From assembly GCA_025201365.1 (NCBI GenBank), contig JAIXMF010000021.1, positions 1-64,000 on the forward strand: a stretch of DNA of 64,000 nt, given 5' to 3'. Of the stretch, positions 1-11,700 are shown one piece after another. The notes below the pieces were generated by a model, which saw nothing but the letters and a program-made list of their open reading frames with translations, was not told the origin of the DNA and ran no database searches. How positions within the stretch are numbered: position 1 is the first letter of the stretch; each line of letters starts with the position of its first letter. This stretch comes from Syncephalis plumigaleata (taxonomy: Eukaryota > Zoopagomycota > Zoopagomycetes > Zoopagales > Piptocephalidaceae). The position numbers and the translations under genes are program-made.

Positions 1-142
1 AGTCCTTGGGATGGAAGTCAAGACCGAGCACATGAGCCTCGAGCGAGATGGAGCCAGGCACGTAACCCTTTGGTAGCACTATAGTATGGATGTTTAGAAG
101 TGCGGCCACTATGTCAATAGCAACTGGACAACTTACTGGTGA
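1..142 (-). CDS. JIP5/WDR55-like WD40 protein, 5' exon, cut by window start (copy A)
   Basis: On the minus strand this stretch encodes the first WD-repeat blade of a WDR55/Jip5 protein (residues such as LEAHVLGLDFHPKD). It is the same sequence as the first coding exon of the complete gene in copy C. It enters after a good acceptor (TATTTTAG at 143-150 on the minus strand). Whether the rest of the gene exists left of the window cannot be seen; copy B shows that truncated versions occur. Jip5/WDR55 acts in the nucleus and nucleolus in ribosome biogenesis. It is divergent from the PA2G4-like gene, about 100 bp away. Confidence 0.6.
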
Positions 143-246
143 CTAAAATACGAAAGAGTGTGGTGTTTTTTTTCTTTTTTTTCTTTCTTGTTTTATTATC
201 GCCGTACAACTTCGCTCCTTGCCACGAAGCAATAGCGCAATTAGCG

Positions 247-1981
247 ATGAAAGATCAAGTTCGTCTGTTCGAGGTGGGAAAGTACCGTGCAGCAGCCGCG
301 GTAGTAGATGGTATGATATAGCATTATTGGTCGCACTATTGAAGGCACTATTGATATTTATTACTAATGGCTTACTGTTGTTATTACTACTGTTGTTATT
401 ACTACTGCTGTTGCTCAATGTAGCGGCGTTAAAGCAATTATTGCCACTGGTACAGCCAGGTATCAGCGTGTTGTCGTTGTGCCAGGCGGGAGATCAAGCT
501 ATCGAACAACTGGTGGGTGAGCCAGCTATGATGGTCATTATTTGATTGAGCCATTGACCGCGATATAAAATATGAATAGACAGCGGGTGTGCATCGCAAG
601 GTGAAGCGTGCCGATAAAGGAGTGGCATGGCCGACGTGTATCTCGGTGAACCACGCCGTTCAACATGTGTCACCATTACCCGAGGATACTGACGAGCTGG
701 CCACACAAATACTGGCACCAGGAGACTTGGTTAAGATGTAAGCATCATATCATCGCATGCATATATGGATGGTAGTACCTCGGTGACGTACTAATGGAAG
801 ATCACTATAGTGATATGGCAGCTCATATCGATGGCTATATCGCCACTGCTGCCCATACGACCATCACACCAACAGGCACGTCCGAACCTGTCACGGGTAA
901 GTGTGTCAAAGCGGTATATTGTACTGGATATAGCATTAGCGTTAGCATGTAACTCACTATGGACATTAAGGTGCATTGGCCGATGTAGTATGCGCGGCCT
1001 ATTACGGTGCAGAGGCAGCACTACGTTACATTCGACCGGGTCAATCGGCAAGTATGATGAGTCGTGATGGCTATGAATAGTTTAGCTTAGCTAACTGCCA
1101 TGTATATGCATACAGAGTAAAGCCGTTATTGACGCAATTCGTCAAGTGGCCGACAGCTTCCAGTGTCAGCCTGTCGAGGGAACGGCGTCACACCACTTGC
1201 AGCGTTATGTGTTTAATGATGGACAGAATGTAAGACATCGACATCGACATCGACATTGACATAGAATCTGCGTGTACTGGCTATCGTGCTAATATTTTAC
1301 TATGACAGATTATTCCGAATTACGTTGAAGCCGAGAATGAAGTGCACGAGTTTGAATTCGAGCCGGATCACGTTTACTCGATTAACATTGTAATGAGCAC
1401 GGGCCAGGGACGTGTACGTGAGCATCCAATGAAGACAGGCATCTACCAGCGTAACTTGAATAGCAATTACCACTTGCGCCTCAAGTCGTCACGGTCCTTG
1501 TACACGCATGTGTCGCAGAATTATCCGGTGTTTCCGTTTGCTTACCGGTGAGTGTGCCATTTGCTAAACGATTAATACAAACAACGAGGTTAATGGCAAT
1601 GCCGTCTAGTACTATCGAGGATGTGCAACTGAAGGCTGGTCTTAACGAATGTCTAAACCACAACCTGCTAATGCCATTTACTGCGCTGTGTGAACGATCA
1701 GGTAGGTTTGCTTACGGTGTAGATTATAAGTGTAGCTCACTGGCAGATGTATCATTCCAGGTGGAATGGTAGCTCAGTTTAAGCTGACTGTCGTGTGCAC
1801 ATTGGACGGGCCCTTACGGTTAACCACGAATGCGCATCCATTGCCGTACGTGCACTCAACGTGGAGTTTGGACAATTTACCCGAGTTGGCTACACTGATA
1901 CAAGTACCCGTTGCGGAAGCGAGGAAGGAGTCGGCTGATCAGTCGCTGATAGGCGACACGACAATGGACATGGACCTCTAG
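247..1981 (+). CDS. PA2G4/EBP1-like protein (inactive methionine aminopeptidase fold), copy A
   Basis: Nine exons can be joined in frame: 247-310, 424-516, 584-737, 811-896, 971-1047, 1116-1229, 1309-1547, 1610-1701, 1761-1981, giving about 379 residues (human EBP1 has 394). Family signatures are visible in order: GISVLSLCQAGDQ, GVAWPTCISVNHAV, PGDLVKIDMAAHIDGYIA, VEGTASHHLQRYV, HEFEFEPDHVYSINI and VAQFKLTV. The family binds ribosomes and RNA and works in ribosome biogenesis and growth control; it lacks peptidase activity. The start is the first ATG of the exon that opens the conserved KYRAAAAVVD segment. The exon 2/3 join has two in-frame options (donor 513 or 517). Intron 5 starts with GC (GCAAGT), not GT. 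The gene is divergent from JIP5 and recurs in copies B and C. Usually single-copy in fungi. Confidence 0.88.
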
Positions 1982-3143
1982 TATCATACGCACCAGTTAT
2001 TCTATTATTAAATCGCTGTCACTACCGTGTTATCAGCATGGTATCTGATTACTTACTTGAGTGTATTTAACTTTAAACATAAAGCTAAAATGGTCCTATT
2101 GGTATAATTTGCAAGTGTTATTCCTGTAGTATTAACATGTTGGATGGCGTTGCGCATAATACCAATGTAGCAGAATTGAAGTATCAGACTAATAGTTTAA
2201 AACGGCGAAAGGTTGCAACACCGAGATTGTGTTACGGTGTGTTAGCTAGGAGCAACATAATTTGCGATGAGAGTGTTTACACCGCACGTACGTCTACTTG
2301 CTCATGCAAGCACTAGGACTATGTTTTGGTTTACGGGGTATTTGTGGGCCTTATCGAGTGTTTAGGCCTTACGAGTATAACATTCTAATTGCAGGGCAAC
2401 CGAGCTTTAGATACTACTGCTTGACAGCCCACGGGCACGCTTCGTGCCTATAAACCAACATTAGAATTGATACTGCCGTCATCAGTCGACGCCATCATCT
2501 TGCACTTGTATTCTTACGGTTGAGTACAATCTACGTAGTTCTATATGAGTCTAGGCACTGGTGACTATGTTTATATTATTTATAGATTTAATATAGTACA
2601 ATTTTACTCGAAAGGTTAAATAAACAGGTATACACACAGATGATTATTACCATTAGCAATCATACCTTTGGTGGCAAGCTGATGTTTCTGTAAAGATGAA
2701 ATTGTTTGAAATACAATATAACTTGCCACAAAAACATCACACTATAGTGTTTCTGTCAAGAAATGACGGCAACGTATCTCTATACCAAGGGTTAATACAT
2801 TATACCATAAGAAACGACCTTACCGATTAATACCGATACACGTCGTCTAATCTACTTTACTAATGGAAGTTTCAGCAATTAACTAATCACCACATATGGA
2901 TAACTAGTAGAATAATGTAACATCAGTAAGCCAAATGCAATTTGCTCGCTAATATCCTTAAACCCAATCCGCCTATATAATGGCGCAAATGAAATGGAGA
3001 TTTATCCAAATACTTATCAACCGACACACTTCACAATCTACGCACTACACGCACTACACGCACTATTCCTCGTTATTACCTACGATTTCTTACCAGATAG
3101 TCACTTCAGCAGGTCTCAAGTTCACTATCCAAGAATTATCACC
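1982..3143. other. Intergenic spacer between PA2G4 and fungalysin, duplicated
   Basis: No gene is seen. The spacer is AT-rich and is conserved in copies B (about 23769-24906, inverted) and C (about 37700-38873) with scattered substitutions and small indels. That marks the duplication as one continuous block, not two separately copied genes. The right end contains the fungalysin promoter. Confidence 0.6.
2974..2980 (+). promoter_or_regulatory. TATA box of fungalysin copy A
   Basis: TATATAA lies about 165 bp upstream of the fungalysin ATG, inside a stretch (GCCTATATAATGGCGC) kept in all three copies. The position suits a core promoter with a 5' leader of roughly 100 nt. Inferred from sequence only. 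Confidence 0.5.
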
Positions 3144-5186
3144 ATGCATCTTAAGACCATTATCATATTGTTGGGTGCTATCAACGCACTTAATGTTGCC
3201 GCCCAGAATTCTCGGGGAGTAACGCCGATCGTCACAGCACCTACTGCGGGAAAACCGCTAGCAGCAACAAACCTTCCATTATCACCTATCATCAAGGCTA
3301 GTCTAGTAATTAAAAAGATAGAACCACTATCCATTACTCCAGTAGCAGCCTTTGCAACCATCGCTAATTCAACTAAGCTCGCGGAAGCCAGTGCCGCATT
3401 TAAAACGCTTGCAAATCCAGGCGCTGTAGCGCAGAATTTCGTTGTAAAATATCTAGAGGTTACAGAGGCTATTCCCGAAACAAACTATGTATCAGCTCTT
3501 ACCGGGACCACGCACATATACTTCAAGCAACACATTGGCGGTATTGAAGTCACTAACGGCGACATTGGCGTAACCGTAACTAAGGAGAAGAATATTGTGG
3601 CCTACAGTGACGTTTCCTTCAAGGCAGACCCGAAAAACCCGGTAAACGTGCCATACAAGGCTAAATTAGCACCATGGCCACAATTCACACCCCAGCAATT
3701 GCAAGCAACACAGCTGGCTTTAATTAGTACAGTGGCCCAACGTCTAGGCTTGCCAGTATCACCGCCACCCGCCAATCTCGCTATTGAACCACAGAGGAGA
3801 GCTGATAAGTCGGCTTCTTTCGTAATAAAGAATGTCCCCTACGCAGCGAAGCCTATCGTCACTAGACAGGTATACATCATCAACGAGGAACGTAATGCTA
3901 TTCCAGCATGGCGAATCGATGTACAAGTTGGACCGCACCCATTTACCATACACGTTACAACCGATGGTAAAGCCGTCTTGGCACTCGCCGATGGATTATC
4001 CTCAGCCAGCTACAGCGCTGTTCCTCTTGGATATTCTGACGTTAAAAGTTCAGGAGCTCTTTTACCTATTCCAAATCCACACGATCCAAGGGTATCGCCT
4101 AATGGCTGGCATTCGATAAATGGTCGTACAACACAGGAGACTGAGGGTAGCAATGCTCTTGTAGTAATTGTGACAGACTTGGCGCAAGGAAAGACTGCAA
4201 GTGTAAGCCATCCTAACAACGACTACATTTATCAATTTGATCCCAGGAAATCAGTTAAAGACAACGAAAGAGCAGCTGTGTCTAATGCCTTTTATCTCGT
4301 AAATACAATGCACGACATAAATGCAAACTATGGATTTACTTCAGATGCTGGCAACTTTGAAAGCGGCACTGGTACCTACCCTGACGGAACGCCTAAAAAT
4401 GATCGTATCATGGTAACGCTGCAAGATCCTCGTTCTCCAGACAATGCCATGTTTGGAACAGCACCGTACGGCCAGCCATCCCAATTGCTCGTTGGATTGA
4501 CCCCAGGACCAAACGTACAAGATTTCGCCTTTGACAATGATATTATGATACATGAAATTACACATGGCACCACCGACCGACTTGTAGGTGGATATGAGAA
4601 TGACCAATGCCTAAGGCAAAAAGTAGGTGTGGGTATGTCTGAAGGTTACAGTGATTTCGTTGCGCTGTGGGTACGCTTCGCCAAAGCTGCTGAGACCAAC
4701 CAAGTTGATTTGCACTTTGGAACATATACCAATTCGAATATTCGAAAATATCCTTTCAGTCCTGATAAGAAGAAGAATCCGCTAACTGCCAACGCGCTCA
4801 ACGGCTTGACCTACCCAGAAGTGCATGACATGGGCAATTTGTGGGGCAACATGCTATACCAGGTTTATTTGAACTTGAAAAAGAAATTACCAGTTACGAC
4901 TGAGTTCAGAACACGTCAGCTTGACAAGAGCAATACGCTTGTCATGGCCATGCTAATGGAAAGTTTAACTTCATTACCCTGCAATCCAACATTCGTTGAT
5001 GGACGTGATGCACTTTTGCTCGCAGAACAGACTCTCACCAAAGGAGCATATAACTGCGAAGTGTATGCCGCATTTGCCAAGTATGGCCTTGGTGAGGGAG
5101 CTGGTCAACCGAAGCTATTGGGCCGCATCACTGTGAGCGATAAGCTACCGGCTGCATGCGCAACCAGAACTGATCTGATGGTTTAA
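3144..5186 (+). CDS. Secreted M36 metallopeptidase (fungalysin), copy A
   Basis: A single uninterrupted exon codes for 680 residues. The start is set at the ATG that begins a typical signal peptide (MHLKTIIILLGAINALNVAA); the frame stays open upstream, but without such a leader. Next come an inhibitory FTP/PepSY-type propeptide (to about residue 280) and the M36 catalytic domain. The zinc site is HEITH with His470 and His474; the third ligand would be Glu500 in SEGYSDF. The spacing of 30 residues equals that of the characterised Aspergillus enzyme. Fungalysins are secreted, self-processed zinc endopeptidases that break down extracellular protein, including host or prey matrix. The gene looks intact. 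It differs at many positions from copies B and C, which resemble each other, so it is the older split. Confidence 0.93.
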   Translation: MHLKTIIILLGAINALNVAAQNSRGVTPIVTAPTAGKPLAATNLPLSPIIKASLVIKKIEPLSITPVAAFATIANSTKLAEASAAFKTLANPGAVAQNFVVKYLEVTEAIPETNYVSALTGTTHIYFKQHIGGIEVTNGDIGVTVTKEKNIVAYSDVSFKADPKNPVNVPYKAKLAPWPQFTPQQLQATQLALISTVAQRLGLPVSPPPANLAIEPQRRADKSASFVIKNVPYAAKPIVTRQVYIINEERNAIPAWRIDVQVGPHPFTIHVTTDGKAVLALADGLSSASYSAVPLGYSDVKSSGALLPIPNPHDPRVSPNGWHSINGRTTQETEGSNALVVIVTDLAQGKTASVSHPNNDYIYQFDPRKSVKDNERAAVSNAFYLVNTMHDINANYGFTSDAGNFESGTGTYPDGTPKNDRIMVTLQDPRSPDNAMFGTAPYGQPSQLLVGLTPGPNVQDFAFDNDIMIHEITHGTTDRLVGGYENDQCLRQKVGVGMSEGYSDFVALWVRFAKAAETNQVDLHFGTYTNSNIRKYPFSPDKKKNPLTANALNGLTYPEVHDMGNLWGNMLYQVYLNLKKKLPVTTEFRTRQLDKSNTLVMAMLMESLTSLPCNPTFVDGRDALLLAEQTLTKGAYNCEVYAAFAKYGLGEGAGQPKLLGRITVSDKLPAACATRTDLMV

Positions 5187-5767
5187 GCGTTGGTTCACTG
5201 CACATAATCAGCGTTAGTATGCGTGCTAATTTGAACATGAACTAAATAATAAGCTGCTAATAATCTAGTGCTTTACCCCAATAATAATCATCGAGCATTC
5301 AGAAATAAAATCACATTATTAGCTAACTATATCATTAGCAATGTAAATAACCATGTATTCTGCTGGTACTATTACTGAATATTGTTGCGTCATTTCCAGT
5401 ATTGGGCAACGGCATAAAGATATGTTTATTCGCGGTATTGACGCGTTGCTTGCTAAATTTATAATCTCTACGATAACAATGTATACATCTGATAGAATAA
5501 GTTTAAAATGGCACAAATAATCCATAGAAACGGCACAAACGTGTATGTCTACTACGACTCGAGGTGTTGTAATAATAAACGATCAGTATAGAATATGAAT
5601 GCATGAGCACTTGTGGCTACTATCGCTCCATAGTTGTATTTCCTTATTAACTGCAGCATGCGATAAGTCAAATGTAATCAAATAAATGGATTATGTTCTT
5701 ACCTTAATTGCACGATATCGATTGGCGTGGTAATCGAGTGAACATAGAAATTGCGACAGCTACACGA
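5187..5767. other. Intergenic; right edge of duplicated copy A near 5380
   Basis: No gene is seen. Similarity to copies B and C continues past the fungalysin stop to about 5380 (TTCTGCTGGTACTATTACTG) and then stops, whereas B and C stay alike for about 300 bp more. Confidence 0.5.
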
Positions 5768-7012
5768 TTACAAGTAAACGTTAGTAAATAGTACGACATT
5801 CGTAGATATGTGATTTGTTACCGTTTCTTTAGTCAGTAACTGTTCAAGATTCGGTGCATGTTGCAATAATTGATTAAAATAGTCTAACTTTTCTCGATCT
5901 ATTCGCATTCGTCGCACCGTACCAAGCCAGTTTTGATATCGATCTACATCTGAATCTGCCGAATTTGTCGCTGAAATACGAGTATTGGGCTGTGCCGATG
6001 GTCTACGAGATCGAGCAGGGTGTCCATGTGTAGTAGTAGTAGTGGTAGGAGTGTTATCATTTAATGCCTGTTAGTGTGCACAGAAAGGAAGTTAGCAATG
6101 ATACACCCTCCATTATACGTTTACTTGCTAATCCGCTTACCTTTCGTCTACGTAATCGAACCCATCGTCTTCTTCGTACAAATGACCGAACCACATCATA
6201 CGCACCTATCGTCATAGAGATACGTTTAGTTCATATCAATATGATTTGTCGTAACCTACCATGCCAGTATGAGTTATGAAAATGAAACGCATACTCCCAT
6301 CCCTCCTCGTCAACATCGCATGACATATCGATGGTCCATTCAGGATGTGCCCATTCCCAATTGGGATCTGGTAATTGATAAGAGTTCAAGTTGGGCGACA
6401 CAAATCTAGTATTACCAGAGTGTTATAGTCTCATGTTATTGCAATCTACCCGAACACAATCAATGACAACTTACCGAAATTCACTATCGGACCATGGAGG
6501 TGGATCCATAATATTCAACCTATATATATATATAAGTAGATATATATATAAATATCGATACTGTAGCTTAACCCTTTATCTGAACACTTACATTTTGGCA
6601 CTAAACTTTGGAACGCCAAACACGAACATGCTAATGGAAGAAATTCAACTAAAAGTAAGTCACATGCGCATTCACGATTACGCATGATATCGATATTCGT
6701 GCTTACCCTCGTTGATTCTCATAAACCGACTCGAATTCATACATAGTCTCTGAGGATAGAGAGCGTATAGAACCAGCATCACTCTCGGTGTGTCGAATAG
6801 AACGAGCAGGTGAACGCTATTCATTATTGTTAGCTACACTAGTAATCAGTTCGTGTACTACTAGTCCAATTAAGCTCATCATCACCGTTTCTATCTAGGC
6901 TAACTTGCTATAATCATAAGCATTTGGCATACACTCACCATTCCTGCTACTTGTGGTCGGTCTACGGAAAGTGACGGCGGTGCTTTCTCAGCTATCATGA
7001 GCGGTAATGTTC

Positions 7013-7049
<37 letters not shown>

Positions 7050-7076
7050 TCGGCCATTTGAGTTATCAGTTGCCAT
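5768..7076 (-). CDS. Dysferlin/peroxin (DysF) domain protein with N-terminal polyglutamine
   Basis: Seven exons join in frame on the minus strand (6939-7076, 6707-6816, 6592-6630, 6475-6519, 6260-6405, 6141-6205, 5768-6067) for about 280 residues. The N-terminus holds a run of 12 Gln (about residues 11-22). The middle is a complete DysFN/DysFC pair: FESVYENQRG, FVFGVPKFS, MDPPPWSD, then WEWAHPEWTID, DEEGWEYAFHF and RRRRWVRLRRR. The domain is known from Pex30-type peroxins, from TECPR1 and from yeast Spo73, where it acts at ER contact sites or forming membranes. No transmembrane segment is evident, so a Spo73-like soluble protein is more likely than a Pex30-like one. The C-terminus is Thr/Ser-rich. 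Divergent from DLT1, with about 590 bp between starts. Confidence 0.8.
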
Positions 7077-7670
7077 TATGACAACAATTAAGCAGTATAA
7101 ATTACTAATAACGAGTGACAACAGAATCAAGAGTTGACTGCTTGTCGTGTCGTAAATACAGAAAGGGAAAGGCAAAAAGGAAAAGGGAAAGGAAAGGAAA
7201 GGGAAAGGGCTATCTACGATGTTGAATGGCATGCACACCTACAAATACACATATACGCAAATTATTGTCGTCATCGACACTATCATTTCATTCCGTATTG
7301 CATTACTTGTGACTGTCATGATCAAGTGAGTGAAGGCACATGTACTAACGTAGAATGTATACAATGTTATAAGCATCATGAGTAGACGTAGATTAATGAT
7401 GGCTAGTATATCCAATAAATTATTATTATTAGTAATCAATATCGCGTATTAGCTCATCTTTAATCTCTATTTATATAGTACATTTGTATATTCAGTATAT
7501 TGTATTTACGTAATAAAACTCGTTTTTACTATATGCTGTACAACGAATGATAACTAGATCATTTTAATAAGGATGATTAGGAGACAAGAGCGCGTGTCAC
7601 CTGTTTCTGTTCCTCTCTTTCTTTCTTTCTCTTTCTCTTTCATATTTATTAAAAACAACAGCATTCCACG
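7077..7670. other. Divergent intergenic region
   Basis: Shared upstream region of the DysF-domain gene (-) and DLT1 (+). It holds a purine-rich AAAGGGAAAG-type tract at about 7160-7210 and a pyrimidine tract (TTTCTTTCTTTCTC) at about 7616-7642 just before the DLT1 start. No other gene seen. Confidence 0.5.
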
Positions 7671-8677
7671 ATGAAACGCACTCATCGCGGCCTACTTTAC
7701 CGCGCTTCCCTTAGTGCATTCATTATTGGTGCATCAGCTTGTCTGGCCGGTGCAGCCTACGACATTCTTAATCAGGCAGCCAACGATGGTCGAGATTATA
7801 GAAGTTTACTCGCCATTGCTTGTTCGTATTTTATCATGGTACAAGTTTAAAGATAACTATCATACAATTGATACTAACTCTATAGAGTAATGTAGGGAGT
7901 GCTAGCAACTATCCTTAGTTGTACCCGATTGTTGACTATGCGACGTGCAAAACATGTCATCCCACGTAGTGTTATACCCATACGAGCGGAAGATCTGCCA
8001 AGGGTAAGGGGTACAATTCTGCCAAGGATAACTAGTATAATAACAGTATGTCATCCATAGCGTGTATTTGTTATGATACAAAAGGAGCTAGGCAAGGTGG
8101 ATCAAATACGCGCGGATATCAAGCCATTACCCGAGGAAAGTGTACAACCTGGATGGGGTCAACCAGGTAAATGATCATGTTATTTTACATTTACGAATGT
8201 GTTTGTCGTATTCATTGTCATGACTATTAGGCAGCGCATTGGATGGAGTACAGTTCGCGCTATCAGCTTGTGAGACATTTGATATTATCGGTAAGTTATA
8301 CGTGTGTTGATAAGGATATACCATCTATTCCCTGTTATTAATGTCGAGTATGATAGCTGAGAAAGCACAGCTACAACTCTCCATACCGCAACGTACTGCA
8401 GGTATGACGGCACATCAGTATTTCGACATGTTAGTCGCGTATTCCATTATAGATCGACCTATTGCACGCGTATACGTTAATGCGTATGAAACCGCTCGAT
8501 TCGGTCAAGAGCCATGGACAGAGGCGCAATATGTCGATTTTATGAAGTTGGTAACTGTCATTCTACAAAGGTATTAGTGTATTAATTACTATTACAATTA
8601 TTTCTATGTTAATCATGTATTTCATTATAATTACGAATAGGATACAAATTGCTGCTACTGGAGGGCAATTAATGTAA
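7671..8677 (+). CDS. DLT1-like fungal membrane protein
   Basis: Six exons (7671-7838, 7896-8003, 8061-8166, 8231-8290, 8357-8570, 8641-8677) give about 230 residues. Two hydrophobic segments lie near the N-terminus (around LSAFIIGASACLAGAAYDIL and FIMGVLATILSC). Next comes the family signature in which a basic stretch leads into RSVIPIRAEDLPR and VFVMIQKELGK, and a C-terminal helical part (FDMLVAYSIIDRP). This matches the fungal DLT1 family (defect at low temperature), whose molecular role is poorly known. All junctions keep frame with GT-AG introns of 57-70 nt. The start is the first ATG, after a pyrimidine-rich leader. Confidence 0.82.
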
Positions 8678-8730
8678 TAATATAATAATAATAAACTACA
8701 GCTATTTTATTTTCTTCATTGAAGGTAATA

Positions 8731-11700
8731 TTACAATTTAAGAATCATGCGATATTGCTGAGATACTTTTTGACAAATAAAACTATATACAGCGTTGTAC
8801 GATGTGGACCATACTTGATTTCTACGCTGATATCGTTCAATGTAGAGTAGAACCATTCGAACACGTTCAAGATTTTTTGCTTGAACTAACTCTAGTAGAT
8901 AACGTTGTATTCGAGTAGTGAACTCGTCCATTTGCTTCTCATTACTTTTCAACAGTTCACCTATTCGATGTCGTACGCTAGACCAATCCGTTAGACCATC
9001 CAACATGGGTCGCGAGTTCTTGCCAACAACTATTACAGATGATTTACGCGTTTGACACGACATTTCAGATGCTGTTACATTCTGATTGTGACAATCATGA
9101 CGAGAATGATTAAATCGTCGATGAAATCTATCCATTTCTCGTTTTTGTCGTTGTCGATTGATAGCCAATTCATGTTGTATGTCTATGTCATAGTAATATA
9201 AATAAGCAATTAAAAGATGCTCTAATTAGGATCGAGTGTCAACCTACCTGATGGCAATGCTTTGAATACATCAGGATCAACGTAGGTAGGTGGAATATTT
9301 GCATCATAATTCTCCCATACTTGTGTTAGAGTGGTAAGTGCAGGTTGACATGCTGCCTTGTTATCATGTTTACTATTAACATCCTATTGCAACATAATGA
9401 GCAAGATGATCAATATTATTACATGTTATTTACCTGTGATGAATGGCAACTTGATGTAGAATCATCATCATTACAATCTACTATTGCTTCTTGATTGTTT
9501 ACAAAAGACATATCTAATGGTGGTGATGATCCTATAGCATCATTATCAATCTTGTATTCAGTTGGATTAGATGGTTCTTCGATTATATCAATGGTTGGTC
9601 CAAAAAAGCTTTTAATTAATGTTTGCCTGCTTGTTGTATCTACATTGTTCTCCTAATAAGTTACCTGCAATCTACTATATATATATATATATCAATTATT
9701 GACTCACTTCTTTCAGCATTATGTGTTAATCGTAGCAATTGAATACCAACTCCACGAATGTCTTCAATTGGTACATCCATTTGAATAAATAATTTCCAAC
9801 TAATTTCCTTGATTGTACTGGCCTCTCGAGTGGCCGATGACAATACATGACTTTGATGTAGAATATCGCATTGACCATGTCCGAACACCTTGTAGGCATG
9901 ATCAATAGCATCTTGCTTTCGTTTATATAACTAGACATCAATAGACAGTATAGAGTTATGATTCTATCATTGCATGGCATTCCATATCTTGTTATTTACC
10001 TTTAGTACTATCATACGTCCTGCAGCATTTTCCTTTGCTGTTCGTCTTGCCACTTCTCGTGCTAAATCATCAATAAACTTTTCTACTTGATCGACATGCT
10101 CGAATCGAACACCCCATGACACATTAGTACTAATTGACTGACGATGAGTTGCCGTTTGTAAGGGTCGTTCATCAATACCGCTAATATTTATACATGCATA
10201 CATACATACATACATATTGTTAAGTGCCAATGTATATACTTTCAATTTATTACGCTGCTTACCGTACGAACTTGTACAGCATTCGTCCTGTACTGACGCC
10301 AAACCATTGTTGTAGTGTGTCCTGCTTTATCTTACGTAAATCGCTACCCGTTTCTATATGCTTTATTCGTTTTTATATTAGCGGGAATAGTCGTGCTACC
10401 CGTACATTATTAGTTACCTTTTCCTTTAGACGTTTGCCAAGTGACCATCCTACACCGGGTAAACTTTTAACGGGCAAGGAATCAAGTAGGGCATGTGCCT
10501 CCTCCGGATGCAAGTAATAGTGACCATTGGGCTTCGCCTTCTGAGTGGCAAGTCTACGTGATGTGTTACATTTTAGTTAATGCACTCGCATGTTAAATAC
10601 TATGTCTAATTACTTGGCAAGTAGAATGTTACGTGATACGCCTACAGATGCTGTACATTTGGTAGCGTCATAAATCTTGGCACGAATCTCTCCCGCCATA
10701 CTTAAGGCATTCTTAACGACATCACCGGGCGAGAAACGATCAAGCGGGAATCCCAGCAATGCTTCATCACAAGAGACGGCCTGTATCTGAGCGGCATACT
10801 CTGCAAATATCTAGCAATCGGTAAGTTTTTCTCTTGCATATATACATTCAGTATGACTACGTACTTTGTAAAGCTTAGTAGATACTAATTGGTATTGATT
10901 AAATTCGTATGGCAACAGAATCAAATGAGGACATTTCTTGAGAGCATCTCCCACTCTAGTTGGAGATGAACATCCATGCATTAGCTTAGTAGAATTGTAA
11001 CAACAATGTATATATACATCGAATATAGCTTCTTACCGTATGCCATTTTTCAAACCATACTTGCGAGCCTCGTAGTTACAAGAGGCAAGATCGCTTGATG
11101 AACCCGTGCCTGTGGAATGACTTATGCCTACCGGATATCCCGCTAGTTCGGGTCGATTCCGTGTGGCTACTGACGTGAAGAAACAATCCATGTCAATGTG
11201 CATAATAATACATTGATGTACGTCCACTTTGCCGTGATAGTTGAGTTCAAGATTAGCGCAAATATTCCTTAGTTCTGCTTTCCATCTAGACAAGTGATGT
11301 AGACGTGACGATGCGTAATAGTTGGCAACAAAGTTTTCATCAGTAGCCGATGTAGGAATACTCTTCTTTGCTGTTGTCGATGTATGCTCTGTCGACTCGT
11401 GTGCTAATGAATCCTCAAGCAATTGCTGCTGATCATTTACCGGTTGTATTACCGTCTCTGTTGATTGCTGCTCACTCGTTGATGTTGTGTCCAGATAGTT
11501 AATCAAATCGGTATCACTCAGTTCGGCAAACATGTCATCAGAGTTTAGTTGACATGCATCATTGATGACTCTATCAGTAGATCTACCATTTAGCTGATGA
11601 TCCACGCTATTATCCTTAGTATCATGGGATGTTAAACATGCTTGCTGCCAAAATGCTCGTTCATCCGTGTATTCCTTCTCGTTATGTAGGCGATAATGTG

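Noticed and set aside
219-545. Open frame with a run of leucines overlapping PA2G4 exon 1 and 2
   Set aside because: The Leu run is intron 1 (TTG/TTA triplets); only the part after 423 is coding, as exon 2.
494-1051. Minus-strand open frames antisense to PA2G4
   Set aside because: Mirror frames of the real exons; they recur in all three copies simply because the exons do.
1200-1265. CRISPR-like short repeats
   Set aside because: Simple hexamer microsatellite without spacers, inside a spliced intron of a eukaryotic gene.
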